DNA of 50,295 nucleotides from Bacteroidota bacterium. GTDB taxonomy: Bacteria; Bacteroidota; Bacteroidia; Flavobacteriales; Weeksellaceae. Both the position numbers and the translations under genes were made by a program. This document shows, piece by piece, positions 40,938-50,294 of this stretch. The DNA is taken from positions 1-50,295 of the forward strand of contig JAEXAR010000038.1 in NCBI GenBank assembly GCA_023394415.1, read 5' to 3'. The first letter of the stretch is position 1. Each line of letters begins with the position of its first letter. The notes under the pieces were generated by a model, which had not been told where the DNA came from, searched no databases, and was given only the letters and a program-made list of their open reading frames with translations.

Positions 40938-43900
40938 ATGAAAAAAAGAATCTTCGTAGAAAAAAGAGGAATTTTCGATATCGAAAGTCCAAAAGTTTTT
41001 AATGAAATTAAAAATATTGTCCCAGCAATTCAGAGCGTTAAAATCTATAACGTGTATGATATTTTTGGACTGAATGATGATGAGTTTTCAAAAGTCGTCA
41101 ACAATACATTTGTTGATCCGGTAACCGATATTCTTCACGAAGAAAATCCGGCAAAAAACCTACATTTTGCAACGGAATTTCTTCCCGGACAATACGACCA
41201 ACGTGCAGATTCTGCCCAACAATGCATCGCATTATTGACGGAAAATGAAAAGTCTCAAGTTCGAAGCGGTAAACTCATAGAACTTTTTGGAATTTCCGAA
41301 AACGACTTGCCTAAAATCAAAAATCTTCTCATCAATAAAGTAGAATCTCAGGAAAAAAATCTTGAGATTTTAGAAATTCCGGCAGAAGAAACACCGGATA
41401 AAATTGTGACTTACGAAGGATTTATTTCTTGGAACTCAGAAGAATTGTCGAAATTTTATACAGAACACGGTTTTGCTTTTGGTTTAGATGACTTAGAGCA
41501 TATTCAAAGATATTTTCAATCCGAAAACCGCAATCCAACCGAAACCGAACTGAAGGTTTTAGATACGTATTGGAGCGATCATTGTCGTCATACCACATTT
41601 GAAACCGCATTGACGGACATTAAATTTGAAGGTGCTTACAAAGAAACTTTAGAAAAAATATTTGCTGATTATAAGGAGAAAAGAAAATTTTTGGGTAGAG
41701 AACATAAGGCTGTTTCTCTGATGGATTTAGGAACCATCGCCGCAAAATATTTATACAAAACCGGAAAACTCGAAAATCTCGTGATTTCCGATGAAATTAA
41801 TGCATGTACCATAGAAATCGATGCTGAATTTGATGGTAAAAAAGAACCTTGGTATTTGCTTTTCAAAAACGAAACGCATAATCATCCTACAGAAATCGAA
41901 CCTTTTGGTGGTGCTTCGACGTGTTTGGGCGGCGCAATTCGCGACCCTTTGTCTGGAAGAGCCTTTGTTTATCAGGCAATGCGATTAACGGGTGCTGCTG
42001 ATGTTTTAGAGCCTGTTTCGGAAACTTTACCTGGAAAATTACCACAAAGAACCATTACAAAACAAGCCGCAAACGGTTATTCTTCCTATGGAAATCAGAT
42101 TGGTTTGGCAACAACGATGGTAAATGAAATTTATCACAACGGTTACAAAGCCAAAAGAATGGAAGTTGGTTTCGTTGTGGGCGTCGTTCCAAAAGATTGG
42201 GTAAAACGCGAAAAACCGGAAGCCGGCGATGTTGTGATTGTTTTAGGTGGTGCAACCGGAAGAGATGGAGTTGGTGGAGCAACCGGAAGTTCCAAAGAAC
42301 AGGACGAAACCTCCATTCACACACTTTCAACGGAAGTTCAGAAAGGAAATGCCGTTGAAGAAAGAAAAATTCAACGATTGTTTAGAAATCCTGAAGTGAC
42401 TAGATTAATTAAAAAATCCAACGATTTTGGTGCCGGCGGTGTTTCCGTCGCGATTGGCGAAATTGCGGAAAGTTTGGAAATTAATTTAGACGTAATGCCT
42501 TTAAAATATGAAGGTTTGAACGGAACTGAACTCGCAATTTCCGAATCTCAGGAAAGAATAGCCGTCGTTATTTGCGCCGAAGACAAAGAAAAATTTATTG
42601 ATTTCTGCGAAAAAGAAAATATTCACGCTTTTGAAATTGCAAAAGTGACGGATAGCGGAAGAATGCAAATGTTTTGGCAAGGCAATAAAATTGTTGATTT
42701 AAGCCGTGACTTTTTGGATACCAATGGTTGTGCAAAATCTCAATCAGCGCAAATTTCTCATTTACAGGAAATTAATTCTAAAAATATTGAATTTAATAAA
42801 GAAAATTTCTTGAAAATTTTGACTGATAAAAATGTGGCTTCACAGAAAGGCTTGGTTGAAATGTTTGATGCTTCTGTTGGTGCGACGACGGTTGCGATGC
42901 CTTTTGGTGGAAAATATCAGGAAACATTGATGGAAGGAAGTGTACAAACGCTTCCGGTTTTAAATTCTGAAAATGTTGAAACGGTTTCACTTGCAAGTTG
43001 GGGATTTGATGCGGAATTATCGTCTCAAAACTCAATGATAGGTGCCGCAAATGCAGTTGTTGAAAGCGTGTCGAAAATTGTAGCAATGGGCGGCGATTAC
43101 AAAAATATTCGTTTAAGTTTTCAGGAATATTTTGAAAAATTGGGAACCCATCCTGAAAAATGGGGAAAACCTTTGGCTTCTTTGCTTGGGGCTTACGATG
43201 CACAAATGAATTTAGAATTGGCTGCGATTGGTGGAAAAGATTCAATGTCAGGAACTTATCAGGATATTAATGTGCCACCGACTTTAATTTCTTTCGCTTG
43301 CGCCAACGGCGAAAAATCAAATATCATTTCCCCGGAATTTAAAAAAGCGGGCAATTATCTTTATTTATTTAATCATCAATCAAATGAAAATGGACTTCCA
43401 AATTACGATGATTTAAAAGAAATTTTTAATGTCATTCACGACAATATTAAATCCAAAAAAGTTGTTTCCGTAAAAACAATAAAAGAAGGCGGTGTTGCAG
43501 TTGCCCTTGCTAAAATGTCTTTTGGAAACGGACTGGGTGCAGATGTGAATGTTGATAATAATCTACTTTTAAACAAAAATATCGGAAGCCTAATTATAGA
43601 ATCTGCGGAGGAAATCAATCATCCTTTAATTCAAAAAATAGGAACTGTAAATGACAGCGAATTTCTAACCATCAACAATCTCAAATCTCAAATCTCAAAT
43701 CTCAAATCTGTTTACAAATCCACTTTTGAAGAACTTTTTTCAACCAAAGAAAAAGAAAAAACCATCATTGAAATTGATGAAAAATTGAATTCGATTGAGC
43801 CGAAAAATATTATCATTAAAAAACATAACATTGCAAAACCAAAAGTTTTTGCACCTATTTTTCCGGGAACCAACTGTGAATATGAAACACAAAATGCTTT

Positions 43901-44627
43901 CAGAAAAGAAGGGGCGGAAGTTTCAAGTTTGACTTTAATCAATCTGAACCACGACTTATTGAATGAAAGTATCGATAATTGGGTAAAGGAAATCAAACAA
44001 TCTCAAATTTTGGTGTTTTCCGGAGGTTTTTCGGCGGGAGATGAACCTGACGGTTCTGCAAAATTCATCGTCAATGTTTTGAAAAACCAAAAAATGAAAG
44101 ACGCCGTTCACGAATTACTTTCAAGAGACGGAATGATTCTCGGAATTTGCAATGGATTTCAAGCACTTGTAAAATCCGGACTTTTACCTTTTGGGGAAAT
44201 TCGAGATTTGGATGAAAATTCGCCAACCTTAGCACATAACGCGATTGGAAGACATATTTCACAAATGGTAAACGTAAAGGTCATCAATGACGATTCGCCT
44301 TGGTTGAAGGGAATGAAAGATGAGATTTACACTATCCCAATTTCTCACGGCGAAGGTCGATTTATGGCTTCAGAAGAGGTTTTGAAAGGTTTGTATAAGA
44401 AAGGACAAATCGCTACCCAATACATTGATTTTGAAGGAAACATTGCTCACGGAATGCCTTTCAATCCTAATAATTCATTATTTGGAATTGAAGGGATAAC
44501 TTCAGAAAGCGGAAAAATTTTCGGAAGAATGGGGCATCCTGAACGTTTTACCGAAGGACTTTTCAAAAATATTCCTACTGCGAATTATCACAATATCTTT
44601 AAAAATGGAGTAGAATATTTCAAATAA
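40938..44627 (+). CDS. purL: Phosphoribosylformylglycinamidine synthase, large single-chain form
   Basis: The 1,229-residue enzyme makes FGAM from FGAR, ATP and glutamine. It fuses the synthetase (PurL) and glutaminase (PurQ) functions. SDHCRHTTF near 215 and FKNETHNHPTEIEPFGGAST near 310-330 belong to the N-terminal ATP-binding half. A second AIRS-like half spans about 640-900. The class I glutaminase spans about 970-1229, with nucleophile Cys1071 in GICNGFQ and GRMGHPERF at the end. Residues about 913-925 (NLKSQISNLKSVY) are encoded by four perfect 7-bp repeats in the hinge between synthetase and glutaminase. Confidence 0.97.
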   Translation: MKKRIFVEKRGIFDIESPKVFNEIKNIVPAIQSVKIYNVYDIFGLNDDEFSKVVNNTFVDPVTDILHEENPAKNLHFATEFLPGQYDQRADSAQQCIALLTENEKSQVRSGKLIELFGISENDLPKIKNLLINKVESQEKNLEILEIPAEETPDKIVTYEGFISWNSEELSKFYTEHGFAFGLDDLEHIQRYFQSENRNPTETELKVLDTYWSDHCRHTTFETALTDIKFEGAYKETLEKIFADYKEKRKFLGREHKAVSLMDLGTIAAKYLYKTGKLENLVISDEINACTIEIDAEFDGKKEPWYLLFKNETHNHPTEIEPFGGASTCLGGAIRDPLSGRAFVYQAMRLTGAADVLEPVSETLPGKLPQRTITKQAANGYSSYGNQIGLATTMVNEIYHNGYKAKRMEVGFVVGVVPKDWVKREKPEAGDVVIVLGGATGRDGVGGATGSSKEQDETSIHTLSTEVQKGNAVEERKIQRLFRNPEVTRLIKKSNDFGAGGVSVAIGEIAESLEINLDVMPLKYEGLNGTELAISESQERIAVVICAEDKEKFIDFCEKENIHAFEIAKVTDSGRMQMFWQGNKIVDLSRDFLDTNGCAKSQSAQISHLQEINSKNIEFNKENFLKILTDKNVASQKGLVEMFDASVGATTVAMPFGGKYQETLMEGSVQTLPVLNSENVETVSLASWGFDAELSSQNSMIGAANAVVESVSKIVAMGGDYKNIRLSFQEYFEKLGTHPEKWGKPLASLLGAYDAQMNLELAAIGGKDSMSGTYQDINVPPTLISFACANGEKSNIISPEFKKAGNYLYLFNHQSNENGLPNYDDLKEIFNVIHDNIKSKKVVSVKTIKEGGVAVALAKMSFGNGLGADVNVDNNLLLNKNIGSLIIESAEEINHPLIQKIGTVNDSEFLTINNLKSQISNLKSVYKSTFEELFSTKEKEKTIIEIDEKLNSIEPKNIIIKKHNIAKPKVFAPIFPGTNCEYETQNAFRKEGAEVSSLTLINLNHDLLNESIDNWVKEIKQSQILVFSGGFSAGDEPDGSAKFIVNVLKNQKMKDAVHELLSRDGMILGICNGFQALVKSGLLPFGEIRDLDENSPTLAHNAIGRHISQMVNVKVINDDSPWLKGMKDEIYTIPISHGEGRFMASEEVLKGLYKKGQIATQYIDFEGNIAHGMPFNPNNSLFGIEGITSESGKIFGRMGHPERFTEGLFKNIPTANYHNIFKNGVEYFK
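43677..43709 (+). repeat. 7-bp satellite (aatctca, 4 perfect units) inside purL
   Basis: Units at 43677-43683, 43684-43690, 43691-43697 and 43698-43704 are identical, followed by a partial unit. Because 21 bp equals seven codons, the array encodes a 7-residue repeat (SNLKSQI-type) without changing frame. Confidence 0.85.
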
Positions 44628-44663
44628 AGATACAAGGTATGTTTAATAAAAACCAAAGCAGAA

Positions 44664-44945
44664 ATGAAAAAAAGAAAAATATTCTTTAGTGTATTAGCTG
44701 CTCTTGTTTTAATAATCTCAATATTCCTTTATATTAATAGGGATAAATTTGTCTATGTAGGTTCTGTAGATGTTATTGAAGTCGATTGCAGCAAAAAATC
44801 TCAAATCTTGAGCGAAGTTTTAGAAAGTGACCAACGGATAATAAAAGCAAATGATCTCATCAAATATGCTAAAGAAGATCATAGAAATCAAGAATTAGTG
44901 ATTAGCATTATAAAATTTATTCGTGAATTCGTGGCAATGATTTAG
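44664..44945 (+). CDS. Small membrane-anchored protein of unknown function, possibly truncated
   Basis: The 93-residue protein has a hydrophobic N-terminal helix (6-24) and a mostly polar remainder, with CSKKSQILSEVLESDQRI and HRNQELVISIIKF. The LESDQ-x-I and N-x-E-x-VISII pattern resembles the start of DUF6624 proteins, which normally continue well beyond this point. A premature stop or frameshift is therefore possible, but I cannot show it. It is convergent with the kinase gene, with 1 bp between the coding regions. Confidence 0.6.
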   Translation: MKKRKIFFSVLAALVLIISIFLYINRDKFVYVGSVDVIEVDCSKKSQILSEVLESDQRIIKANDLIKYAKEDHRNQELVISIIKFIREFVAMI

Positions 44946-44946
44946 A

Positions 44947-45300
44947 CTAAAAAATATATTTCGGGTAAACCAAAAGTCCAACAAAAACCGACAAAATCGC
45001 TAAAAGCAAAACAGCACCTGCGGAAATATCTTTGATGAATTTTATCCGTTCATCGTATTCCGGTTGTACAACGTCACAGGTTTTTTCGATGGCGGTGTTT
45101 AGAATTTCCGCACTCAAAACCGCAAAACAACAAATCAAAATAATTGCAACATCGGTTTGATTTAACTCAAGGAAAACAATCAAAAACAAATTGACAATCA
45201 GCGCGAAAACCTCAATCTGAAAATTTCTTTCAGACTTCAGCATCAGAAAAATTCCGCGAAAGGCGTTGCCAAAACTTTTTTGAATCGTTGGTTTTCTCAC
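44947..45300 (-). CDS. Diacylglycerol/undecaprenol kinase family membrane protein (DgkA-like)
   Basis: The 117-residue protein has three transmembrane helices (about 30-45, 50-67, 93-112). The family signature is SAEILNTAIEKTCD (about 63-76), followed by IKFIKDISAGAVLLLAI, where Glu and Asp coordinate Mg-ATP. In many Gram-positive and Bacteroidota members the substrate is undecaprenol rather than diacylglycerol, so lipid-carrier recycling for envelope synthesis is likely. N-terminal FGNAFRGIFLMLKSERNFQIE is typical. Confidence 0.92.
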   Translation of the reverse strand: MRKPTIQKSFGNAFRGIFLMLKSERNFQIEVFALIVNLFLIVFLELNQTDVAIILICCFAVLSAEILNTAIEKTCDVVQPEYDERIKFIKDISAGAVLLLAILSVFVGLLVYPKYIF

Positions 45301-45400
45301 TTAGCAAATTTTAACAAAGATATTTAAAATTTTTTTGAAATTTTGGGCATTCTTGTTGATAACTCGCACTATAAATATTTCCTTTTCTGCTTCTATTTCA

Positions 45401-45408
45401 TATATTTG
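45401..45408 (+). promoter_or_regulatory. Candidate -7 box (TATATTTG) for dnaN
   Basis: Exact TAnnTTTG match, 18 bp before the dnaN ATG. The -33 region is only T-rich. Confidence 0.55.
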
Positions 45409-45426
45409 TAAAAATTATAAAGTTTT

Positions 45427-46554
45427 ATGAAATTTATTGTTTCGAGTGGTGAATTGCAGAAAGCACTGCAAACGGTTAGCGGAGTAATTTCAAGCTCACA
45501 GTCTAGACCAATCTTGGAAAACTATCTTTTCGAATTAGCAGAAAATAATCTTAAAATAACCGCTTCCGATGGTGAAACAACTTTGGTTACCACCTTGGAA
45601 GTAAAGTCTGATGATAACGGTAAATTTGCGGTTCCGGCAAAGATATTTCAGGATTTCGTGAAAACTTATGGTGAGCAGCCTTTAACACTTTCTGTAAAAG
45701 ATAATGCAGAAGGAACGGGAAGTATGCTTGAAATTTTGGATGAAAAAGACAATTTTGCGGTGGCTTTGGATAATGCGGAAGATTATCCTGAACTTCCGGA
45801 ATTTGATGCCGCACAAAGCGTAAAAATTCCTGCAGGCGTTCTTTCAGAAGCTTTAAATAATACACTTTTCGCCACTTCCAACGATTCGCTTCGTCCGGTT
45901 ATGACGGGTGTTTTGTTTCAGTTTGGTGAAGATGAAACTAATTTTGTTTCTACCGACTCTCACAGATTGGTCGTTTACAAAAGAAAAGATCTTATTGCCG
46001 AGCCAATGGAATTCATTATGCCGAAGAAACCTTTAAGTATTTTCAAAAATATTTTGGCAAATTCTAATGATGAAGTGACCATTGAGTTCAATGAAAATAT
46101 GGCCAAATTCACCTTTGGCAACAATACTTGGATTTGTAGATTAATTGATGGTAAATATCCAAATTATTCTGCCGTAATTCCTAAAGAAAATCCAAACGTT
46201 TTAACTATCAACAGAAATCTTCTTTTAAATGCCATTAGAAGAGCGTCTATTATGTCCAACAAATCGACAAATCAGGTGCGTTTCAAGCTTTCGGGCAACA
46301 TTCTTCACCTACATGCTGAGGATACTGAATATGCAAACAAAGCCGATATGCAAATCCCTTGCGATTACAACGGCGACGATATCAATATCGGTTTCAGTTC
46401 AAAATTCCTTACAGAAATGCTTTCTGTTTTGGGTGCCGACGATATCACAATGAAAATGTCTCAACCTAATCGCCCAGGAATTGTAGAACCTGTAGATGGT
46501 TTAGAAGAAAACGAACATTTGCTGATGCTTTCAATGCCAGTAATTGGAATGTAG
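45427..46554 (+). CDS. dnaN: DNA polymerase III sliding clamp (beta subunit)
   Basis: The 375-residue clamp forms a ring dimer that tethers the replicative polymerase to DNA. It has three similar domains of about 125 residues. Recognisable are LQKALQTVSGVISSSQSRPILENYLF at the start, TDSHRLVVYKR near 177-187, and the C-terminal LLMLSMPVIGM, corresponding to the MPMRL-type clamp C-terminus. It is not beside dnaA here; its neighbours are the kinase and pheT. It is monocistronic with its own terminator. Confidence 0.97.
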   Translation: MKFIVSSGELQKALQTVSGVISSSQSRPILENYLFELAENNLKITASDGETTLVTTLEVKSDDNGKFAVPAKIFQDFVKTYGEQPLTLSVKDNAEGTGSMLEILDEKDNFAVALDNAEDYPELPEFDAAQSVKIPAGVLSEALNNTLFATSNDSLRPVMTGVLFQFGEDETNFVSTDSHRLVVYKRKDLIAEPMEFIMPKKPLSIFKNILANSNDEVTIEFNENMAKFTFGNNTWICRLIDGKYPNYSAVIPKENPNVLTINRNLLLNAIRRASIMSNKSTNQVRFKLSGNILHLHAEDTEYANKADMQIPCDYNGDDINIGFSSKFLTEMLSVLGADDITMKMSQPNRPGIVEPVDGLEENEHLLMLSMPVIGM

Positions 46555-46594
46555 AAATTTGTAACAACGATACTTTCGTGAGTTCACCATACTT

Positions 46595-46624
46595 AAAACC
46601 CGAATTTTTCGGGTTTTCTTTTTT
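46595..46624 (+). terminator. Rho-independent terminator of dnaN
   Basis: A perfect AAAACCCGAA/TTCGGGTTTT stem with 3-nt loop and T-rich tail, 41 bp after the stop codon. Confidence 0.9.
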
Positions 46625-46662
46625 AGGAGCAGATTATTAAGCCCTTCAGTTTAACTTAACAT

Positions 46663-46751
46663 CCGGCTTTCCGCACTCGCTTTTTTATTTTTCCGTATTT
46701 ATTCCCAAACAAAAATAAAAAGAGCTCAAACAGATGCTTCAATCCGGGCTA
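46663..46751. repeat. 89-bp dispersed intergenic element, copy B
   Basis: It begins ccggctttccgcactcgc and ends gcttcaatccgggcta, matching the ends of copy A (34042-34123; the last 16 bases agree at 14). The core differs: 11-bp arms TTTTTATTTTT (46682-46692) and AAAAATAAAAA (46711-46721) form a hairpin. It lies in the 514-bp gap between dnaN and pheT. In 46752-47068 I see only AT-rich sequence and a short aaatctg satellite (46986-47010). Confidence 0.6.
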
Positions 46752-47068
46752 AAAGTTTTTTCCAACATTCATAAAACATGATTTTATATATTATACAATC
46801 ACTTTGTGATTAAAGCTCTTTCTTTGATGTCCATAACTCTCAAATTAGCACAATTACTGTTTTTTATTGGGCTTCAAAAATTCTGGTCATTTTTATAATC
46901 CTTATTCCCTTTGTTCTTAAAATCCTTCCACATTTCTCCAAAATTCACGATATTTGCCAATTATTAAGAATTCAGGAAAATCGGAAATCTGATGTCTGAA
47001 ATCTGAAAAACGGAGTTTTCATGAACTCCTAAATTGAAAATTAAATTCGTGAGTAAATCTATCAACAA

Positions 47069-49471
47069 ATGAAAATCTCAAACAACTGGCTTAAAGACTT
47101 TATTGCAACCGACCTTAAATCCGAAAAAATTGGCGAATACCTTACCGATATTGGTTTGGAAGTAGAAGGTATAGAAAAGTTTGAAAATATTCGCGGAGGT
47201 TTAGAAGGTGTAGTTGTAGGTAAAGTTTTAACCTGCGAAAAGCATCCCAATGCTGATAAATTAAAGAAAACAACAGTAGATATAGGCAACGGTAAAATTC
47301 TTGAAATCGTTTGTGGTGCCCCAAATGTAGATGCCGGACAAATTGTTCCTGTAGCAACTGTAGGAACAAAAATTTATGCTAAAGATGGTAGTTTTTTTGA
47401 GATTAAGGAAGCCAAAATTCGTGGTGAAAAATCACAAGGAATGATTTGTGCCGAAGATGAATTGGGATTAAGTGATGATCACGGTGGAATTATGATTTTG
47501 GATGAAGCTCAATATCAAGTAGGTAGTAATTTTTCAGAATATTTCGATATTGTAAGTGATGAAGTGTATGAAATTGGTTTAACACCTAACAGAACCGATG
47601 CTATGTCTCATTATGGTGTTGCAAGAGACTTACATGCTTTTCTTTCATCCAACGGATTAAAATCTGATTTTGAAAAAGCAGTTTCACAACCGCTAAATCA
47701 TGAAGGATCTACTGATTTCCAGCTGGAAGTGGAAGATAGTCAACTCTGCCCAAGATACATAGGTGCTGTTATCGAAAACGTTACAGTAGAAGATTCACCG
47801 GAATGGTTGCAAAATCGTTTGCAAGCTATTGGTTTAAGCCCGATTAATAATGTGGTGGATATTACCAATTATATTCTTCACGGTTTTGGACAGCCTTTGC
47901 ATGCTTTTGATGGTGATAAAATTGCCGGTAGAAAAGTAAAAGTGGGTATTAATGAAGCCGGAACAAAATTTAAAACTTTGGACGGAACTGAACGTACGTT
48001 GAACGGCTCTGAAATTATGATTAAAGATGGGAATAACAATCCGATGTGTATTGCGGGTGTTTTCGGTGGTGAAAATTCGGGTGTTTCTACGGAAACCAAA
48101 ACTGTTTTCCTTGAAAGCGCTTACTTCAATCCTGTTGCGGTGAGAAAAGGCGCTAAATTCCACGGATTAAATACTGATGCTTCATTCCGTTTTGAAAGAG
48201 GTGTTGATCCTAATAATACCAGAACAGCTATTACCCACGCTATAAAATTAATAGAAGATATCACCGGAGGAAAAATGGTGGGTTCACTTTTAGAACATTA
48301 TCCCAACAAAATTGAAGGTCAGTATGTAGTATTAAGATATTCAATGCTGGATCAGATTTTGGGCGTTAAAATACACAGAGAAAAAGTCAAAGAAATTTTG
48401 AAATCACTTGATATTCAAATTCTTAACGAAATTCCGAATGGTTTGGAATTATCTGTTCCAACCTTCAAAGCAGACGTCACCAGAGAAATTGATGTGATTG
48501 AAGAAGTATTGAGAATCTACGGTTATAATAAGATAGATGCGCCCAAAAAGATTTCATTTACACCGGTAAAATTAACCCTTGAAGATCAGGACGAACTAGA
48601 AAATAATTGGGCAAGAGCTTTACAAAGCAATGGCTTCAATGAGGTGATGAACAATTCTTTAACTTCTGTAAAAGACGAAACCGATGCCGTAAAATTGCTT
48701 AATCCTTTGAGTGGTGATTTGGCATTTATGAGAAAATCATTAATGGAAGGTCTTTTAGAAAACGCAGGTTACAACATCAACCGTAAAACTTCGGATATCA
48801 AATTCTTTGAGCTTGGAAAGATTTACCATAAAAGAAATACATACGAAGAGAGAAAACAGCTTGCATTATTAGTTACAGGGAGAGATAAAGGTGAAAACTG
48901 GTTGCAACCAAAATCAGCTACAGATTTCTATTATCTAAAAGGATATGTAAATATTCTTCTGAATCGTTTAAATCTTGAAATTGAAGAAAAATCGTTGCAC
49001 GATGAAAGATTTTCTGATGCGATTGAATTGGTGGCTGAAGGAAAAACTTTGGCAAGATTAGGAAAAGTTGCTCCACAAATGCTGAAAGACTTTGATGTTG
49101 ATCAGGATTGTTATTATGCTGAAATTGAATTGGAAACAGCTCAACAACTTCGTAGAAAAGACAATTTCAAGTTTGTGGATATACCTAAATTCAATAAGAT
49201 CAGAAGAGATTTGGCGCTACTTTTAGACAAGAGTGTGTCTTATAACGATTTGTATAAATTGGCCAGAAAAAATCCTTCAAAATATCTTAAAAACATCAAC
49301 CTTTTTGATGTTTACGAAGGCAAAAACCTTCCGGAAGGTAAAAAATCTTATGCCATGAGTTTCGAGCTTTTAAATGAAGACAAAACTTTAGAAGAAAAGG
49401 AAATTTCTGAGGTGATGAACTCTTTAATCAAATCCTTCCAGAAAGAATTTGGCGCAGAATTGAGAGGCTAA
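47069..49471 (+). CDS. pheT: Phenylalanyl-tRNA synthetase beta subunit
   Basis: The 800-residue subunit of the alpha2-beta2 enzyme charges tRNA(Phe). Domain order is normal: the N-terminal B1 region (MKISNNWLKDFI), the EMAP-II-like tRNA-binding domain at about 45-150 (VVVGKVLTCEKHPNADKLK), B3/B4 editing (NRTDAMSHYGVARDLHAF, NNVVDITNYILHGFGQPLHAFD), B5 (DVTREIDVIEEVLRIYGYNKI), the catalytic-like core, and the C-terminal anticodon-binding FDX-ACB domain (KFNKIRRDLALLLDKSVSY, GKKSYAMSFELLNEDKTL). pheS is not in the window, so the two subunits are unlinked here. Confidence 0.97.
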   Translation: MKISNNWLKDFIATDLKSEKIGEYLTDIGLEVEGIEKFENIRGGLEGVVVGKVLTCEKHPNADKLKKTTVDIGNGKILEIVCGAPNVDAGQIVPVATVGTKIYAKDGSFFEIKEAKIRGEKSQGMICAEDELGLSDDHGGIMILDEAQYQVGSNFSEYFDIVSDEVYEIGLTPNRTDAMSHYGVARDLHAFLSSNGLKSDFEKAVSQPLNHEGSTDFQLEVEDSQLCPRYIGAVIENVTVEDSPEWLQNRLQAIGLSPINNVVDITNYILHGFGQPLHAFDGDKIAGRKVKVGINEAGTKFKTLDGTERTLNGSEIMIKDGNNNPMCIAGVFGGENSGVSTETKTVFLESAYFNPVAVRKGAKFHGLNTDASFRFERGVDPNNTRTAITHAIKLIEDITGGKMVGSLLEHYPNKIEGQYVVLRYSMLDQILGVKIHREKVKEILKSLDIQILNEIPNGLELSVPTFKADVTREIDVIEEVLRIYGYNKIDAPKKISFTPVKLTLEDQDELENNWARALQSNGFNEVMNNSLTSVKDETDAVKLLNPLSGDLAFMRKSLMEGLLENAGYNINRKTSDIKFFELGKIYHKRNTYEERKQLALLVTGRDKGENWLQPKSATDFYYLKGYVNILLNRLNLEIEEKSLHDERFSDAIELVAEGKTLARLGKVAPQMLKDFDVDQDCYYAEIELETAQQLRRKDNFKFVDIPKFNKIRRDLALLLDKSVSYNDLYKLARKNPSKYLKNINLFDVYEGKNLPEGKKSYAMSFELLNEDKTLEEKEISEVMNSLIKSFQKEFGAELRG

Positions 49472-49510
49472 AAATTATTTAATTATCCACAAATAGTATG
49501 ATTTTCAGTC

Positions 49511-49575
49511 TGTCATTCTGAACGAAGTGAAGAATTTATTTTATAAAAAGATTCCTCACTACATTCGCAATGACA
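49511..49575. repeat. 65-bp imperfect inverted repeat element
   Basis: Arms tgtcattctgaacgaagtga (49511 onward) and the complement of cactacattcgcaatgaca (ending 49575) match at 20 of 25 positions around a 15-bp AT-rich loop. TGTCATT/AATGACA termini and the palindromic plan are those of a REP/MITE-like element. It follows pheT. Confidence 0.65.
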
Positions 49576-49637
49576 CCGCTTTAAAAATGATGTTATTAAT
49601 AATAGTGAACAATTGAAAAATTATTTTAAATAATATT

Positions 49638-49668
49638 AAAAGTGTTTCAATCTTGGAACACTTTTTTC
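49638..49668 (+). terminator. Rho-independent terminator after pheT
   Basis: AAAAGTGTTTC pairs with GGAACACTTTT (one mismatch) around a 6-nt loop, with T6 following. It lies 167 bp after the pheT stop. Confidence 0.78.
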
Positions 49669-49720
49669 TTTGATCAGTAAATAAATGAGAGTTTCTAACT
49701 TTCAATAATTTTAATTTTCT

Positions 49721-49728
49721 TAAATTTG
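49721..49728 (+). promoter_or_regulatory. Candidate -7 box (TAAATTTG) for the META-domain gene
   Basis: Exact TAnnTTTG match 16 bp before the ATG at 49745. A TTC lies 17 bp upstream in place of TTG. Confidence 0.5.
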
Positions 49729-49744
49729 GTTTTATATATTAATT

Positions 49745-50146
49745 ATGAAAAATTTATTCTTATCAATATTCGCAGTTTTAACCGTTTTTTCGTGCACCAC
49801 ACTTTCCAATATCTCAAAAGTAGGTTCTAAACAAGTTTCTATCGCCAATACACAATGGACGTTGGCTGAATCTGTAAAAGGCAAAACACCAACTTTAATA
49901 TTAGAAAACAATAAAGTATCTGGAAATGCTGGTTGTAACAATTATTTTGGAAATTTGATGTTGGACACTACAGCCGGAAATTTTAGCGCAACTAATATTG
50001 GCTCTACTAAAATGGCTTGTGATAATATGGATACCGAATCCAATTTCTTGAGGATGCTACAGGAAGCTAATAAATATGTGGTAAGCAAAACAACTCTTGA
50101 ACTTTACAAAGGAAATTTACTTCTAATGAAATTCAATAAGCTTTAA
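49745..50146 (+). CDS. META-domain (HslJ-like) lipoprotein
   Basis: The protein has 133 residues. The lipobox ends at Cys17 (TVFSC), so it is membrane-anchored. A single META domain (about 35-130) follows: NTQWTLAES, TLILENNKVSGNAGCNNYFG, STKMACDNMDTESNFLRML and LELYKGNLLLMKF. The two cysteines in GCNNYFG and MACDN are typical. HslJ relatives are linked to heat-shock or novobiocin tolerance, but the role here is unknown. It is the last gene before the IS end. Confidence 0.9.
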   Translation: MKNLFLSIFAVLTVFSCTTLSNISKVGSKQVSIANTQWTLAESVKGKTPTLILENNKVSGNAGCNNYFGNLMLDTTAGNFSATNIGSTKMACDNMDTESNFLRMLQEANKYVVSKTTLELYKGNLLLMKFNKL

Positions 50147-50171
50147 AATTACAATGACATAAAAAAGGAAC

Positions 50172-50294
50172 GACACTATCCCACGAAGTGTGTAAGTTAA
50201 AAAGTTAGGGCTTGGATTTTATAATCTGAGCCTTTCTTCAAAAATAAGCATAAATTGGTTTAAAACAATACCCCAATTTTGGATGGGCATTGAC
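50172..50294 (-). mobile_element. End of an IS256-family insertion sequence (copy 2, inverted)
   Basis: Exact reverse complement of 1-123, with the IS boundary at 50172 (gacactatc reading inward to outward). Sequence before it (aaaaaaggaac) shows no similarity to the flank of copy 1 (taaatctgtg). Confidence 0.85.
50219..50293 (-). CDS. IS256-family transposase, C-terminal fragment (copy 2)
   Basis: Encodes the same 24 C-terminal residues as 2-76, with its stop at 50219-50221. Most of the gene is beyond the window edge. The two transposase 3' ends face each other across the whole window. Confidence 0.75.
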   Translation of the reverse strand, partial: SMPIQNWGIVLNQFMLIFEERLRL

